From positions 6,751-70,750 of the forward strand of contig CAJTOJ010000018.1 of NCBI GenBank assembly GCA_910577665.1: a stretch of 64,000 nt of DNA, read 5' to 3'. A program made the translations under genes and the position numbers. Positions 34,250-44,153 of the stretch are shown here, piece after piece. The number at the start of each line of letters is the position of its first letter. Position 1 is the first letter of the stretch. Below the pieces are notes generated by a model. The model made no database searches and was not told the DNA's origin. It saw nothing but the letters and a program-made list of their open reading frames with translations. This DNA comes from an uncultured Acetatifactor sp. Its GTDB lineage: Bacteria; Bacillota; Clostridia; Lachnospirales; Lachnospiraceae.

Positions 34250-36070
34250 TCACCCTTCTTTCGCCAGCCTTTCCTTCAGGGAAAGGAAATCAGCCGGTCC
34301 GTTATCCAGGTAAAAGCAATGGAACCGGTAATCGGAATACTCTGTGCCCCAGAGCTGCCTGGCCTGCTGCTGTAGGGAGAGGATTTCCAGGTATCCCAGG
34401 TAATATTTGAGGTAATTGCAGGGCTCCTGGGCTATGTAGGTATAGATGGAAGCGGCGGCCCTGGTGTCGGAGATACCAAATTTCTCCAGTACCTGGACGA
34501 TCTGTTTGTAGGAGAGTCCCTGGTAGTGGATCATTATATCCAGCATGGCGTAGAGACCCAGCTGGACGCTGCGGTTGTGTTTCAAGGCCTGTACAGTGAG
34601 GGCTTCCCTGGTCCTGCCCTGTTCCTGGAACAACTGTGTGGCATAATCATAGGAGAGAAATTCCACATACAGCGCCCAGCCTTCCAGGTACCCGCCGTAC
34701 CAGACCAGCTCCCAGGCCGGGTTTGCTCCGTTTTCCAGTGCAGTGCGGTTGTGGTAGACGGTCTGGTAGAGATGGCCGGGGTAGCCCTCATGGGCCAGGG
34801 TGGTGTATAGTTCCAGCCCGGCTGGGGTTTTCTTGTTATTGATGTAGATTCCGTTCCGGGAAGTATCGTCCAGGGGGGCAGTCAGGTAAAAAGCAGGGGC
34901 GCAGTAATCCTCCAGACTGGGGGAAACAGATTTCACGGCAATGGAAGTCTGCTCTCCGGGAAGTTCAGGAAAAGCGCCCTCCATTCGTCCCCTGAGATCG
35001 GCCAGCATCTGGGATGCCGTGGTGTAGGGGAAAGGAGAGGACTCCAGACCCAGATAGCCATTTACGACTTCCGGGTGGCTGGACAGGAGCTGCTGCAGGG
35101 CTTCGTACTCTTCCGCAAACTGGGAAGAGAGGAGCTGCAGCACTTCCTCCGGAGGGCGGTAGGAACCAGTCTGGGAAATCAGGAGTGCTTTGTAGTAGGC
35201 TTTTCCATCGGGCCTGGAGGCCAGGCCTGTCAAGGGGATGGTCTCGTCCTCCAGAAGGAGCAGACCGTCCCCAAGGGCTATATAGGCGGGCAGCAGGACT
35301 GTTTTCAACAGCCGGTCATTCTGGGCCAGGTAGTGCTGGGCTTCTTCCAGGGAAAGAAGGTTCTCCTGGCAGAGTTTATCCAGACGTTCCCGGAAAGTGA
35401 CCTGGAGGAAGTGCCCGCCGGATTCCAGGGCCTCTTTTGTGACAATTGTGTCACATTGTTCCCGGACTTCCCGCAGGGAACTGGCTGGCATGAGAAGCCC
35501 TGCTGCTGCCTTTTCCTGCTCATAGGCCAGCAGGGAGGCAAAGTATTCATCTGTCTGATCCAGCAGTGCCAGATAATCTTCCACATCTTTTCTGGTACGG
35601 AAGGTATATTCAGCCAGCAGGATCGGGAGCTGCCCCTGCATACCGGAGGCTGGGGAGAGGGGTTCGTCATAATAGGGGTACTGGGACAGACGAAGGGAAT
35701 TCTCCAGGCTGCGCACAAGGAGCCTGCAGAGGTAGGCATTATGGTCCTTGAGCCGATCTGTCTTAAGGGCAGACAGGGCGGCCAGGGTATTTTCCGCAGT
35801 TACCTGTGCCTGGACGCTGCCCTGGGCGCTGTAGGCGGGCAGTGTAGGTGTGTAGTCGTAGATCCCGAAGCTGGCAGGACTGGCCAGGGAATAGTGCATA
35901 TTCAAGGTATTGGAAGTCATCTCGTCCACAAAGAGCCGTGATGTGAGGTTGGAAAAGAGTTTTTCATCCTTCTGGAAGTGGAACAGGAACAGGGTCAGCC
36001 CGCTGAAGGCCAGGAGAAGAGTGGCCATGAGGAGCAGCTGCCGTAGGGAAAGTGCGTTGCGTTTTTTCAA
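34250..36070 (-). CDS. DUF885-family membrane-anchored or secreted metallopeptidase-like protein
   Basis: 606 residues with an N-terminal hydrophobic anchor (about 12-32). DUF885 features include the zinc-site-like TLAHEGYPGHLYQTVYHN (about 440-457), an HExxxxH arrangement that fits a gluzincin-like peptidase, and downstream Glu/Asp residues in YLEGWALYVEFLSY. The substrate is probably peptide, but that is inference. The start codon appears to be TTG at 36070 in front of KKRNALSLRQ; the ribosome binding site is weak. Confidence 0.8.
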   Translation of the reverse strand: MKKRNALSLRQLLLMATLLLAFSGLTLFLFHFQKDEKLFSNLTSRLFVDEMTSNTLNMHYSLASPASFGIYDYTPTLPAYSAQGSVQAQVTAENTLAALSALKTDRLKDHNAYLCRLLVRSLENSLRLSQYPYYDEPLSPASGMQGQLPILLAEYTFRTRKDVEDYLALLDQTDEYFASLLAYEQEKAAAGLLMPASSLREVREQCDTIVTKEALESGGHFLQVTFRERLDKLCQENLLSLEEAQHYLAQNDRLLKTVLLPAYIALGDGLLLLEDETIPLTGLASRPDGKAYYKALLISQTGSYRPPEEVLQLLSSQFAEEYEALQQLLSSHPEVVNGYLGLESSPFPYTTASQMLADLRGRMEGAFPELPGEQTSIAVKSVSPSLEDYCAPAFYLTAPLDDTSRNGIYINNKKTPAGLELYTTLAHEGYPGHLYQTVYHNRTALENGANPAWELVWYGGYLEGWALYVEFLSYDYATQLFQEQGRTREALTVQALKHNRSVQLGLYAMLDIMIHYQGLSYKQIVQVLEKFGISDTRAAASIYTYIAQEPCNYLKYYLGYLEILSLQQQARQLWGTEYSDYRFHCFYLDNGPADFLSLKERLAKEG

Positions 36071-36161
36071 GGGGAACCGCCTTTATGTTGCATTACTACA
36101 GTATATGAAGCTGTAGCTGGGATATGAAGGCGGCAACAGCTGGAAGGCCTGGCAGCTGTGG

Positions 36162-36200
36162 GCATCGCGTTGCTGTTACGGCTACGCCGTGGATGGTAAC
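36162..36200 (+). repeat. Partial copy of dispersed palindromic repeat
   Basis: GCATCGCGTTGCTGTTACGG followed by CTACGCCGTGGATGGTAAC, matching the 15660 and 7771 fragments. It lies directly beside a full copy, as a head-to-tail pair. Confidence 0.65.
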
Positions 36201-36208
36201 ACCATGCC

Positions 36209-36342
36209 GTTACTGTTCACTGGGGTACTGCCGCGAGGTGTTTTCACGCGCCCTTTGCGTGACAAACCCGAGACTGCGTGCGCGAAATCGCTGTTCTTGC
36301 GATTTATGCGCATCTGTTACTGTGAACGGAGTGAACAGTAAC
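36209..36342 (+). repeat. Full copy of dispersed palindromic repeat (AAATCGC stem type)
   Basis: 134 bp with perfect 12-bp inverted ends GTTACTGTTCAC and GTGAACAGTAAC. Internal hairpin 1 has arms TTTCACGC and GCGTGACAAA. Hairpin 2 has arms GCGCGAAATCGC and GCGATTTATGCGC. Confidence 0.9.
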
Positions 36343-36706
36343 ACCATGCCGGATGGAATGTGGTGCCAAACGAGCGATTTTTATAGAAGCAGGGAGGAAA
36401 GTATGGTATACTGTTTTCGGGTCATGGAAGGCTTTGGGAATCCTGCCTGCATCGGCAGACAGACCATACAGGAACAGAGGGATTGCATATGGGAATGCCT
36501 GTAAACAGCACAGGAAGGATCCAGGCAGCGGGAAGCACTATGACAAAAGACAGGAACATGCCTGCAGGGCAGTGGTGGGCTGGCAAATGAAAATGGAAGC
36601 AGGCTGACGGGGCAATCCGCACATTTTGGTGCAGGTTTTAAGCCGGATAAAAGGCGGGCCGGATTTTGATAAAAGAGTGCGCACCGCACGCACGGATGGG
36701 AGAAGG
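36343..36706 (+). promoter_or_regulatory. Leader of the FGGY kinase gene with an extended -10 promoter
   Basis: TGGTATACT at 36404-36412 is an extended -10 element; no good -35 is seen. The leader to the ATG is about 290 bases. No other feature is supported here. Confidence 0.45.
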
Positions 36707-38311
36707 ATGAACGAACAAATGAAACAGGTAGTGACAAGTGGCCGGACAGCCCTGGGCATCGAATTCGGATCCACCCGGATCAAGGCAGTGCTGGTAGACG
36801 AGACCCACCAGCCCATTGCCATGGGAACCCATGACTGGGAGAACCGTCTGGAGAACAATATCTGGACCTACAGCCTGGAGGATATCTGGAATGGACTGCA
36901 GGACTGCTACAGGAGCCTGGCCGGGGATGTAAGGGAAAAATGCGGCCAGGAGCTGACCACCATTGGCAGCATCGGATTTTCCGGTATGATGCATGGTTAT
37001 ATGGCCTTTGACAGGGACGGAAAGCTGCTGGTGCCTTTCCGCACCTGGAGAAACACCATGACAGGGGAGGCCTGCAAGGAACTGACTCCCATTTTCCAGT
37101 TCAACATTCCCCAGAGATGGAGCATTGCCCATCTATACCAGGCCATTCTGAGCGGGGAGGAGCATGTGAAAGACATTGCCTTTCTGACTACCTTGGCTGG
37201 ATATATCCATTGGAAGCTTTCTGGGGAGAAGGTGATGGGGATTGGCGAGGCCTCCGGTATGTTTCCCATTGATTCTGATGCAAAGAATTTCCACGCAGGC
37301 ATGATAGAACAATTTGATGAACTGACAGCGCCCAGGGGTTATTCCTGGAAGCTGGGACAGATCCTGCCCAAGGTGTTGTGCGCCGGGGATTCGGCAGGTA
37401 CCCTTACCCGGGAAGGGGCGAAACTTCTGGATCCCACAGGGGTGCTCCAGGCCGGGATTCCCATGTGCCCGCCGGAAGGCGACGCAGGTACTGGCATGGT
37501 TGCCACCAACAGCGTGAAGGTGCGCACTGGCAATATCTCTGCGGGAACTTCCATCTTTTCCATGGTGGTTACGGAACGTGCCCTCTCCAGAGTCCATGAA
37601 GAGATCGATATGGTAACTACTCCGGATGGCTATCCCGTTGCTATGGTTCACTGTAACAACTGCACCTCGGACCTGAATGCCTGGGTGAACCTTTTCGGGA
37701 AGTTTGCCCACAGGGCAGGCATGGAGATAGACAAGAATGACCTGTATGGCATTCTTTACAGGGAAGCCCTGGAAGGAAACCCGGACTGCGGCGGTCTTGT
37801 GGCCTTCAATTATTTTTCCGGGGAACCTGTCACAGGCCTGGACGAAGGAAGGCCTCTCTTCGTCCGGATGCCGGACGCGCAGTTTTCCCTGGCAAATTTC
37901 ATGCGGTGCCACCTCTACAGTGCCATGGCTACATTGAAGATCGGCAATGACATCCTCTTGAAGGAGGAACAGGTGCAGGTGGATTCCCTGATGGGACACG
38001 GGGGACTGTTCAAGACCCCTGTGGTGGGGCAGCGGTTGATGGCGGCGGCTTTCAATTCTCTTGTGACGGTGATGGATACGGCCAGTGAAGGCGGCGCCTG
38101 GGGCATGGCTGTGCTGGCGGCCTACATGGCGGAAAAGGAGGAGGGTGAGACGCTGCCCGACTACTTGAATAACCGGATCTTCGCAGGACAGACTGGTACC
38201 ACCATTGCACCTCTGCCAGAGGATGTGGCGGGATTTGATGCCTTTGTGGATCGGTATAAGGAGGCGCTGCCTGCGGAGGAAGCAGCAGTGAAAGGAATGC
38301 AGGGCCGTTAG
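36707..38311 (+). CDS. FGGY-family carbohydrate kinase, probably ribulokinase
   Basis: 534 residues. The FGGY N-terminal ATP site is [17 protein letters not shown], and the SGMMHGY and GDAGTGM segments of the FGGY family follow. The catalytic-type [14 protein letters not shown] lies in the C-terminal half. Next to araD and transketolase it most likely phosphorylates L-ribulose (or xylulose), feeding the pentose phosphate pathway. No arabinose isomerase is in the window. The start is uncertain: 36707 is used, with 36719 possible because AGAAGG lies 11 bases before it. Confidence 0.8.
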   Translation: MNEQMKQVVTSGRTALGIEFGSTRIKAVLVDETHQPIAMGTHDWENRLENNIWTYSLEDIWNGLQDCYRSLAGDVREKCGQELTTIGSIGFSGMMHGYMAFDRDGKLLVPFRTWRNTMTGEACKELTPIFQFNIPQRWSIAHLYQAILSGEEHVKDIAFLTTLAGYIHWKLSGEKVMGIGEASGMFPIDSDAKNFHAGMIEQFDELTAPRGYSWKLGQILPKVLCAGDSAGTLTREGAKLLDPTGVLQAGIPMCPPEGDAGTGMVATNSVKVRTGNISAGTSIFSMVVTERALSRVHEEIDMVTTPDGYPVAMVHCNNCTSDLNAWVNLFGKFAHRAGMEIDKNDLYGILYREALEGNPDCGGLVAFNYFSGEPVTGLDEGRPLFVRMPDAQFSLANFMRCHLYSAMATLKIGNDILLKEEQVQVDSLMGHGGLFKTPVVGQRLMAAAFNSLVTVMDTASEGGAWGMAVLAAYMAEKEEGETLPDYLNNRIFAGQTGTTIAPLPEDVAGFDAFVDRYKEALPAEEAAVKGMQGR

Positions 38312-38364
38312 GGTGTCTGGAGATACAGCCTGGGAGAGGCGCGGCTTTTCCCGGGATTCGGTGG

Positions 38365-38499
38365 GTTACTGTTCACAGGTGCCATCGCGAGGTGTTTTCA
38401 CGCACCCTTTGCGTGACAAACCCGGGACTGTCGTGTGCCAAAACGCCTGCATTTGGCGTTTTGTGTACATATGTTGCTGTGAACGGAGTGAACAGTAAC
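38365..38499 (+). repeat. Full copy of dispersed palindromic repeat (AAAACGCC stem type)
   Basis: 135 bp with 12-bp ends GTTACTGTTCAC and GTGAACAGTAAC. Hairpin 2 here is CAAAACGCC paired with GGCGTTTTG, a different stem sequence in the same position as the AAATCGC type. It lies between the kinase gene and araD. Confidence 0.9.
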
Positions 38500-38595
38500 T
38501 TCGGTGGATTTGTGCAGCAGGAACTGCCGGGAACTGAGCTGTATGGGGGGTACAGGTCCTGGCAAGACAGAGGATGGAAGAAAGGATAGGATACA

Positions 38596-39294
38596 ATGTT
38601 AGAAGCATTCAAACAACTGGTATATGAAGCCAACATGGATCTGCCCAGGTATGGTCTGGTCACGTTCACCTGGGGCAATGTAAGCGCCATCGACAGGGAG
38701 AGTGGTCTCTTTGTGATTAAGCCCAGCGGAGTGGAATATGACAGTCTCACCCCGGAGGATATGGTGGTAGTAGACCTGGAGGGAAAAAAGGTGGAGGGCC
38801 GTTACAATCCTTCCTCGGACACGGCTACCCATGTGGAACTGTACAAGGCCTTTCCACAGATCGGCGGGATAGTGCACACCCACTCCTCCTATGCCACAAG
38901 CTGGGCCCAGGCGGGCCGCAGTATTCCCTGCTACGGAACAACCCATGCGGATTATATATACGGGGAAGTTCCCTGTGTGAGATGTCTGACCGCGGAGGAG
39001 ATTGCGGAAGCCTATGAGGAGAACACAGGACATCTGATTGTCAATGCATTTAAGGAAATGGGCAAGGATCCGGTGGCGGTACCGGCGGTGCTGTGCAAGA
39101 ACCATGGGCCTTTTGCCTGGGGCAAGGATGCCAAAGAGGCGGTACATAATGCCGTGGTCCTGGAGGAAGTGGCCAAGATGGCATACCGGGCGGAGACCAT
39201 CAATGCCAGGATCCAGCCTGCTCCCCAGGAACTACAGGACAAACATTATTTTAGGAAACATGGTGCCAACGCATACTACGGGCAGAAATCATAA
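38596..39294 (+). CDS. araD: L-ribulose-5-phosphate 4-epimerase
   Basis: 232 residues of the class II aldolase/AraD family, matching the usual length of AraD. Metal ligands appear in VHTHSS (two His) and CKNHGPF (His), with [13 protein letters not shown] holding the phosphate- and metal-site region. It converts L-ribulose-5-phosphate to D-xylulose-5-phosphate, which the transketolase behind it uses. It has a GATAGGATACA leader and a moderate ribosome binding site. A repeat copy separates it from the kinase gene. Confidence 0.92.
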   Translation: MLEAFKQLVYEANMDLPRYGLVTFTWGNVSAIDRESGLFVIKPSGVEYDSLTPEDMVVVDLEGKKVEGRYNPSSDTATHVELYKAFPQIGGIVHTHSSYATSWAQAGRSIPCYGTTHADYIYGEVPCVRCLTAEEIAEAYEENTGHLIVNAFKEMGKDPVAVPAVLCKNHGPFAWGKDAKEAVHNAVVLEEVAKMAYRAETINARIQPAPQELQDKHYFRKHGANAYYGQKS

Positions 39295-39324
39295 TGGTGG
39301 CAAAGCCAGGGATGGGAAGGGTGT

Positions 39325-39351
39325 GTTGCTGTGAACGGAGTGAACAGTAAC
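39325..39351 (+). repeat. 3' fragment of dispersed palindromic repeat
   Basis: Starts GTTGCTGTGAACGGAG and ends in GTGAACAGTAAC, identical to the 3' ends of the full copies at 36209 and 38365. Confidence 0.75.
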
Positions 39352-39539
39352 CCGGTGCCCGAGCACATCCGGCGTTTTTGGGAAAACAGCTGGACGGGAG
39401 ACAGAGTTTGTGCTACGATAACCATGAGATATGCGCCCTTTTCGGTGCCATGTGGTTTGTAACAGGAAACGGAAGGGGATCAAAAGTGGCAGGTGCGCGC
39501 AGGGCCTGCCACAAGCCAATGTGGCAGAACGGAGGAAAA

Positions 39540-40382
39540 ATGAACAATTTAGAACTGCAAAAACATGCAAATGACGTGCGTAAAGGCATTGTCACGGCAG
39601 TTCACAGTGCCAAGGCAGGGCATCCCGGAGGATCCCTTTCCGCGGCAGATGTGTTTACTTTTTTGTATTTTGAAGAGATGAATATTGACCCTGCGGATCC
39701 TCATAAGGCTGACAGGGACCGTTTTGTACTGTCCAAGGGACATACGGCCCCGGGGCTGTATTCCGCCCTGGCCAACAGGGGGTTCTTCCCGGTGGAGGAT
39801 CTCACCACCCTGCGGAAGCTGGGTTCTTACCTACAGGGGCATCCCTGCATCCATATTCCTGGCGTGGATATGTCCTCAGGCTCTCTGGGACAGGGCATCT
39901 CTGCCGCTGTGGGCATGGCCTTGGGAGCAAAGATGAACGACCAGGATTTCAGGGTATACACCTTGCTGGGGGACGGAGAACTGGAGGAAGGCCAGGTCTG
40001 GGAGGCTTCCATGTTTGCCGGTTTCCGTAAGCTGGATAATCTCTGTGTGATCGTGGACAACAATGGATTACAGATTGACGGCCCTGTTGACCAGGTGTGT
40101 TCTCCTTATCCCATAGACAAGAAGTTCGAAGCCTTCAATTTTCATGTGATCAATGTGGATGCCCATGATTTCGATGCCATCCGGGCGGCATTTAAGGAGG
40201 CAAGGGAGACGAAGGGCATGCCCACCTGCATCGTCCTGCACAGTCTGAAGGGGAAGGGTGTCTCCTTCATGGAGAACAGTGTGGACTGGCATGGCAAGGC
40301 ACCCAATGATGAGGAATATGCGGTGGCGATGGCTGACCTGGAGAAAATAGGGGCAGAATTAGAGAAAGCAGGTGAAGTGTAA
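39540..40382 (+). CDS. Transketolase, N-terminal (thiamine-diphosphate-binding) subunit
   Basis: 280 residues covering the pyrophosphate-binding half: SAKAGHPGGSLSAADV, SKGHTAPGLYSAL and the GDGELEEGQVWEA cofactor motif with the metal-binding NNGLQIDG. The split form is common in Clostridia and archaea. GGAGGAAAA precedes the ATG at 39540; the longer frame upstream is not conserved. It overlaps the next gene by one base (TAATG). Confidence 0.93.
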   Translation: MNNLELQKHANDVRKGIVTAVHSAKAGHPGGSLSAADVFTFLYFEEMNIDPADPHKADRDRFVLSKGHTAPGLYSALANRGFFPVEDLTTLRKLGSYLQGHPCIHIPGVDMSSGSLGQGISAAVGMALGAKMNDQDFRVYTLLGDGELEEGQVWEASMFAGFRKLDNLCVIVDNNGLQIDGPVDQVCSPYPIDKKFEAFNFHVINVDAHDFDAIRAAFKEARETKGMPTCIVLHSLKGKGVSFMENSVDWHGKAPNDEEYAVAMADLEKIGAELEKAGEV

Positions 40383-41338
40383 TGGCAGATACAAATGCGA
40401 GCACAGCAGTGAAAAAAATTGCAACCCGTGAAAGCTATGGCAATGCACTGAAGGAACTGGCGGAAGAATTTCCCGGCCTGGTGGTGCTGGATGCGGACCT
40501 GGCGGCCGCTACCAAGACCAGTATTTTCAAGAAGGCATATCCGGACCGGCATATTGACTGTGGGATTGCCGAGAGCAATATGATGGGTGTGGCGGCAGGC
40601 CTGTCCCTGGTGGGGAAGATTCCCTTTGTCAGTTCGTTTGCCATGTTTGCGGCAGGACGTGCCTTTGAGCAGGTGCGGAATTCCATCGGCTACCCCCACT
40701 TGAACGTGAAGATCGGAGCTACCCACGCAGGTATCACCGTTGGTGAGGACGGTGCCACCCACCAGTGCAATGAGGACATAGCCTTGATGAGAACGATTCC
40801 CGGCATGGTGGTCATGTGCCCGGCGGACGATGTGGAGGCCAAAGCCGCAGTCCGGGCCGCCCTGGAATATGAAGGCCCTGTGTATATCCGCTTCGGCCGT
40901 GCGGCGGTGCCCGTGATCAATGACAGGCCGGATTACAAATTTGAGATCGGCAAGGGAAGCGTGGTAAGGGAGGGCACGGATGTGACCATCGTGGCCACCG
41001 GTATCTGTGTGGATTCTGCCCTGGGTGCGGCTAAGAAGCTGGCCGGAGAAGGGATCAGTGCCGAGGTGGTGAGCATCTGTACCATCAAGCCCCTGGACGA
41101 GGAGGTCATTGTGAACAGTGCCCGCAAGACCGGCAAGGTAGTGACCGTGGAGGAGCACTCTGTCATCGGCGGCCTGGGAAGTGCTGTCTGCGACTGCCTG
41201 TGTGCAAAACTGCCCACGCCCGTGAAGAAGCTGGGGATGCAGGACGTGTTCGGGGAATCCGGTTCCGCGGCAGCCCTGGTACAGAAGTATGGCCTGGATG
41301 CGGAGGGCGTGTACGCTTCCGTGAAGGAGTTCCTGTAA
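40382..41338 (+). CDS. Transketolase, C-terminal (pyrimidine-binding) subunit
   Basis: 318 residues covering the second half of transketolase: DADLAAATKTSIF, DCGIAESNMMGVAAGLS (the catalytic Glu that activates thiamine diphosphate) and a C-terminal domain with VTVEEHSVIGGLG. It pairs with the preceding subunit to move two-carbon units among pentose phosphates. Transketolase links araD and the kinase upstream to glycolysis and, with rpe downstream, completes the local pentose pathway set. Confidence 0.93.
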   Translation: MADTNASTAVKKIATRESYGNALKELAEEFPGLVVLDADLAAATKTSIFKKAYPDRHIDCGIAESNMMGVAAGLSLVGKIPFVSSFAMFAAGRAFEQVRNSIGYPHLNVKIGATHAGITVGEDGATHQCNEDIALMRTIPGMVVMCPADDVEAKAAVRAALEYEGPVYIRFGRAAVPVINDRPDYKFEIGKGSVVREGTDVTIVATGICVDSALGAAKKLAGEGISAEVVSICTIKPLDEEVIVNSARKTGKVVTVEEHSVIGGLGSAVCDCLCAKLPTPVKKLGMQDVFGESGSAAALVQKYGLDAEGVYASVKEFL

Positions 41339-41360
41339 AATCTGGTATGCTGGTGTACCA

Positions 41361-41549
41361 GGCATATCTGTCCTGGTAGTGGAGTTAAAATGGAACAAAC
41401 CGGCAGGGGCTATTCGGCAGCTCAAGGACAGACAGCACGCTGCCTGGCTCCAGGAATATGCAGGGGATATCCTGTTGGTTGGAATCCATTATGACACAGG
41501 AGACAAGACTCATGACTGTATCATTGAGAAGTGGGTGTTGGGGATGTGA
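41361..41549 (+). pseudogene. C-terminal remnant of a PD-(D/E)XK nuclease-like (DUF1703-type) protein
   Basis: A frame without a start reads VLVVELKWNKPAGAIRQLK, then EYAGDILLVGIHYDTGDKTH, and ends at TGA 41547-41549. The VVELKW core and ILLVGI-YD match the nuclease-like tail of AAA-ATPase-like proteins common in gut Clostridia. All N-terminal parts are missing. Confidence 0.65.
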
Positions 41550-41560
41550 GGTATAAGAAG

Positions 41561-41600
41561 AAAGGGCGGTTTTCCGGTTGGGGGAGAACTGCCCTTTGTA
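41561..41600 (+). terminator. Hairpin terminator after the pentose operon
   Basis: AAAGGGCGGTTTTCC (41561-41575) pairs with GGAGAACTGCCCTTT (41583-41597), with two G-U-type mismatches. A short T-rich tail follows. Confidence 0.6.
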
Positions 41601-41846
41601 TGTGTATGAACTGACTTGTTTGTCCCAGGGCATTGTTTTTCCTACTATTAAAGTATAGAGGAGACATCCGGAAGATGGCCTGAAAGAAGTGGCATTATGC
41701 CTTTTGCCGATAATTATGCTGGCATTTTACAGAACCTTAAGAAATAAATAAACAAAAATGATACATTTCATGTTTACATTATAGGTGGATAGAGCAAAGA
41801 AGGGAACAAGAATATACATATAAGAAAGTATGCAGGGGGTACGAAG

Positions 41847-43103
41847 ATGGCGCGGAGCAATACAGAGGAATACCAGGTTATGCCTGAACTGATTGATGTG
41901 AGGAGGAACCCGTATCTGTTGGATTATGAAGAACAGAGAAGGTTGCGACAGGTTACAGGACAAACTACAGGAAGACGCCGGGTCAGCGGCCAGGGCGGAT
42001 ATGAACAGCGTCCGGCCAGGCGTCAGATGGAACCATGTCCACAACAGCCTGTCCGGGAGCAGTTCCAAAGGGAAACAGAGCGCTCCTGCATGGAGAAGGA
42101 CGTGGAGATACATAGAAGGAGCAGCCAGACCGGGAGGGAAGGCTGTAACGGATACAGGCAGGGAAATACGGGCAGGAGACCGTACCGGCCAGACCAGTCC
42201 GTGTACACCGAAAGACCAGTCCGGGGAGGCCGGCCCGGTCAGGGAAGGAGACAGGAACAGCTGGATCCGTCCATGTATACCAGACGGCCGGCCCAGGCAA
42301 GGCAGCCGGGACAGAGGCCCGTCCAGGCAGGCAGACGCCAGGGAAATCCCTATAGGGACAATGCCCGGGCCGCTCTGGCCGCCAGGCAGAGGCGGAAGAG
42401 GAAAGTGCTGTACCAGAGACTTGCGGTGGGGATCTGGACCATGTGTATCTGCCTGCTGGCTGTGGTATTCTTCTTCTGGAATGGGAATGCTTCTGCCGCT
42501 GAAACGGGGAACCGGACTGTATCGGACGACCTTCCTGTGCAGGAACCTGCAAAAGACCCGGATCCTGAAGTGCTGATACAGGGGCTGCCTGCAACAGAAT
42601 TTGCAAAACATCCGGAATGGACGGAGAATTTCCTGACACCCAATGAATACTCCAGGCCTGGTGATCCACTGACCAAGGTGACAAATATTTTCGTCCACTA
42701 TACCGCCAATCCCGGTACAAGTGCTGCCCAGAACCGCAGTTATTTTGAACAGCAGAAGGACACCCATGAAAGAAGTGTCAGTTCCCACTTCATCATTGGC
42801 TATGAAGGGGAAGTGCTTCAATGTGTCCCTCTGGACGAGATCGCTTACGCGGTAGCTACCCGAAACGAAGACTCCATATCCATCGAGTGCTGCTTTACGG
42901 CGGCGGACGGTTCCTTTACCCAGGAGACCTATGATTCCCTGATCGCCCTGCTGGCATGGCTCACAGATGTCTATGACCTGGAACCGGAAGACATCCTGCG
43001 GCATTATGACTGCGGCGGAAAGAAATGCCCACTGTATTATACGGATCATCCTGATTCCTGGGAGAAGCTGAAACAGGATGTGGCGCAGGCCAGGGGATTA
43101 TAG
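41847..43103 (+). CDS. Membrane-anchored N-acetylmuramoyl-L-alanine amidase (amidase_2 type)
   Basis: 418 residues. A long Arg/Gln/Pro-rich N-terminal tail (about 1-180) lies before one membrane segment (about 194-212, IWTMCICLLAVVFFFW). The C-terminal amidase_2 domain (about 270-415) has zinc-ligand His in VHYTANPG, a second in RHYDCGGKKCP, and SSHFIIGYEGEVLQCVPLDE. It cleaves the lactyl-peptide bond in peptidoglycan outside the cell. The positively charged cytoplasmic tail is unusual and may interact with nucleic acid or partner proteins (inference). The start follows GGGGGTACGAAG. Confidence 0.85.
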   Translation: MARSNTEEYQVMPELIDVRRNPYLLDYEEQRRLRQVTGQTTGRRRVSGQGGYEQRPARRQMEPCPQQPVREQFQRETERSCMEKDVEIHRRSSQTGREGCNGYRQGNTGRRPYRPDQSVYTERPVRGGRPGQGRRQEQLDPSMYTRRPAQARQPGQRPVQAGRRQGNPYRDNARAALAARQRRKRKVLYQRLAVGIWTMCICLLAVVFFFWNGNASAAETGNRTVSDDLPVQEPAKDPDPEVLIQGLPATEFAKHPEWTENFLTPNEYSRPGDPLTKVTNIFVHYTANPGTSAAQNRSYFEQQKDTHERSVSSHFIIGYEGEVLQCVPLDEIAYAVATRNEDSISIECCFTAADGSFTQETYDSLIALLAWLTDVYDLEPEDILRHYDCGGKKCPLYYTDHPDSWEKLKQDVAQARGL

Positions 43104-43134
43104 AGTGCTTTTGCTTTGAAAACGGACATGCTTT

Positions 43135-43246
43135 GTTACTGCTCACTCGATACTGCCGCGAAGTGTTTTCACGCGTTCTTTGTGTGACAAACCCAAGACT
43201 GCACGTGCATTACGTTGCTGAGAGCGGTGTAGCCGTGAGCAGTAGC
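43135..43246 (+). repeat. Full, shorter copy of dispersed palindromic repeat
   Basis: 112 bp with ends GTTACTGCTCAC and GTGAGCAGTAGC. The T-to-C change in the left arm is matched by A-to-G in the right arm, so pairing is kept. Hairpin 2 is reduced to GCACGTGC. Confidence 0.85.
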
Positions 43247-43379
43247 CATGCTTTATGGACTGCTGATTCTTTCTGATATGTTTTTGTTGCGGCAGAAGGG
43301 CTTATTTGTTAAAATAGAGTCGAAATGTTTGAAAAGAAAGGCTCGGGGTATTGAAGGGCACGCACACGGGGGTATCAGA

Positions 43380-44036
43380 ATGAATATAGTGTCGCCGTCT
43401 ATTCTGGCTGCGGATTTTAGCAGGCTTGGGGAACAGATCAAGGAAGCGGAAGCCGCAGGGGCCAGGTACCTGCATATTGATGTAATGGACGGCGTCTTTG
43501 TACCGTCCATTTCCTATGGAATGCCGGTGATTTCTTCTATCCGTAAGTGCACGGATCTGTTTTTTGATGTGCATCTGATGATCCAGAAGCCGGAACGCTA
43601 TATACGGGAGTTCGCAGAGTGCGGGGCGGATCTCATTAATTTCCACTTGGAGGCGGATGTGGATGCCAGGAGCATTATCTATGGTATCCGGGATCTGGGG
43701 AAGAAGGTGGGGGTCACGATCAAGCCAGGTACAGCGGCCGGGTCTGTACGGCCTTATCTGGGGCTGGTGGACATGGTGCTGGTCATGACTGTGGAACCTG
43801 GCTTTGGCGGTCAGAAGATTATGCCCCACTGTCTGGAGAAGGTCAGGGAGATCCGCAGTATGGCACAGGAGATGGGGTATCACCCGGACATTGAAGTGGA
43901 TGGCGGCATTACCCAGGAGAACGTGGCGGAAGCCGTGGCCGCAGGAGCCAATGTGATTGTGGCTGGCTCTGCTGTGTTTTGCGGGGATATTACTTCCAAT
44001 GTAAGGCGCCTGCTGGAAGGCATGGGAAACAGATAG
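43380..44036 (+). CDS. rpe: Ribulose-phosphate 3-epimerase
   Basis: 218 residues, TIM barrel. The N-terminal SPSILAADFSRLG, HIDVMDGVFVPS (Asp and metal His), DVHLMIQKPE, MTVEPGFGGQ and the catalytic EVDGGI are all present. It interconverts D-ribulose-5-phosphate and D-xylulose-5-phosphate. The start at 43380 follows GGGGG; the longer frame upstream runs out of the repeat copy. It lies near, but is not clearly co-transcribed with, the transketolase genes. Confidence 0.95.
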   Translation: MNIVSPSILAADFSRLGEQIKEAEAAGARYLHIDVMDGVFVPSISYGMPVISSIRKCTDLFFDVHLMIQKPERYIREFAECGADLINFHLEADVDARSIIYGIRDLGKKVGVTIKPGTAAGSVRPYLGLVDMVLVMTVEPGFGGQKIMPHCLEKVREIRSMAQEMGYHPDIEVDGGITQENVAEAVAAGANVIVAGSAVFCGDITSNVRRLLEGMGNR

Positions 44037-44153
44037 CAGCCATGCAAGAAGAGAAGCTTAGGCTGGAGACATCCCGGAAGGCGGGAATCACAGGACAATG
44101 AAAATGGAATGGCAGGAACCAAGTGGGCCAGGAAGCTAAATCGGAGGGTAACT

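Noticed and set aside
40142..41425. Long minus-strand frame opposite the transketolase subunits as a real gene
   Set aside because: It mirrors the codon structure of the transketolase genes, has no ribosome binding site and resembles no protein.
41727..43049. Long minus-strand frame opposite the amidase gene as a real gene
   Set aside because: The plus-strand frame has a complete amidase domain, a membrane anchor and a ribosome binding site; the minus frame has none of these.
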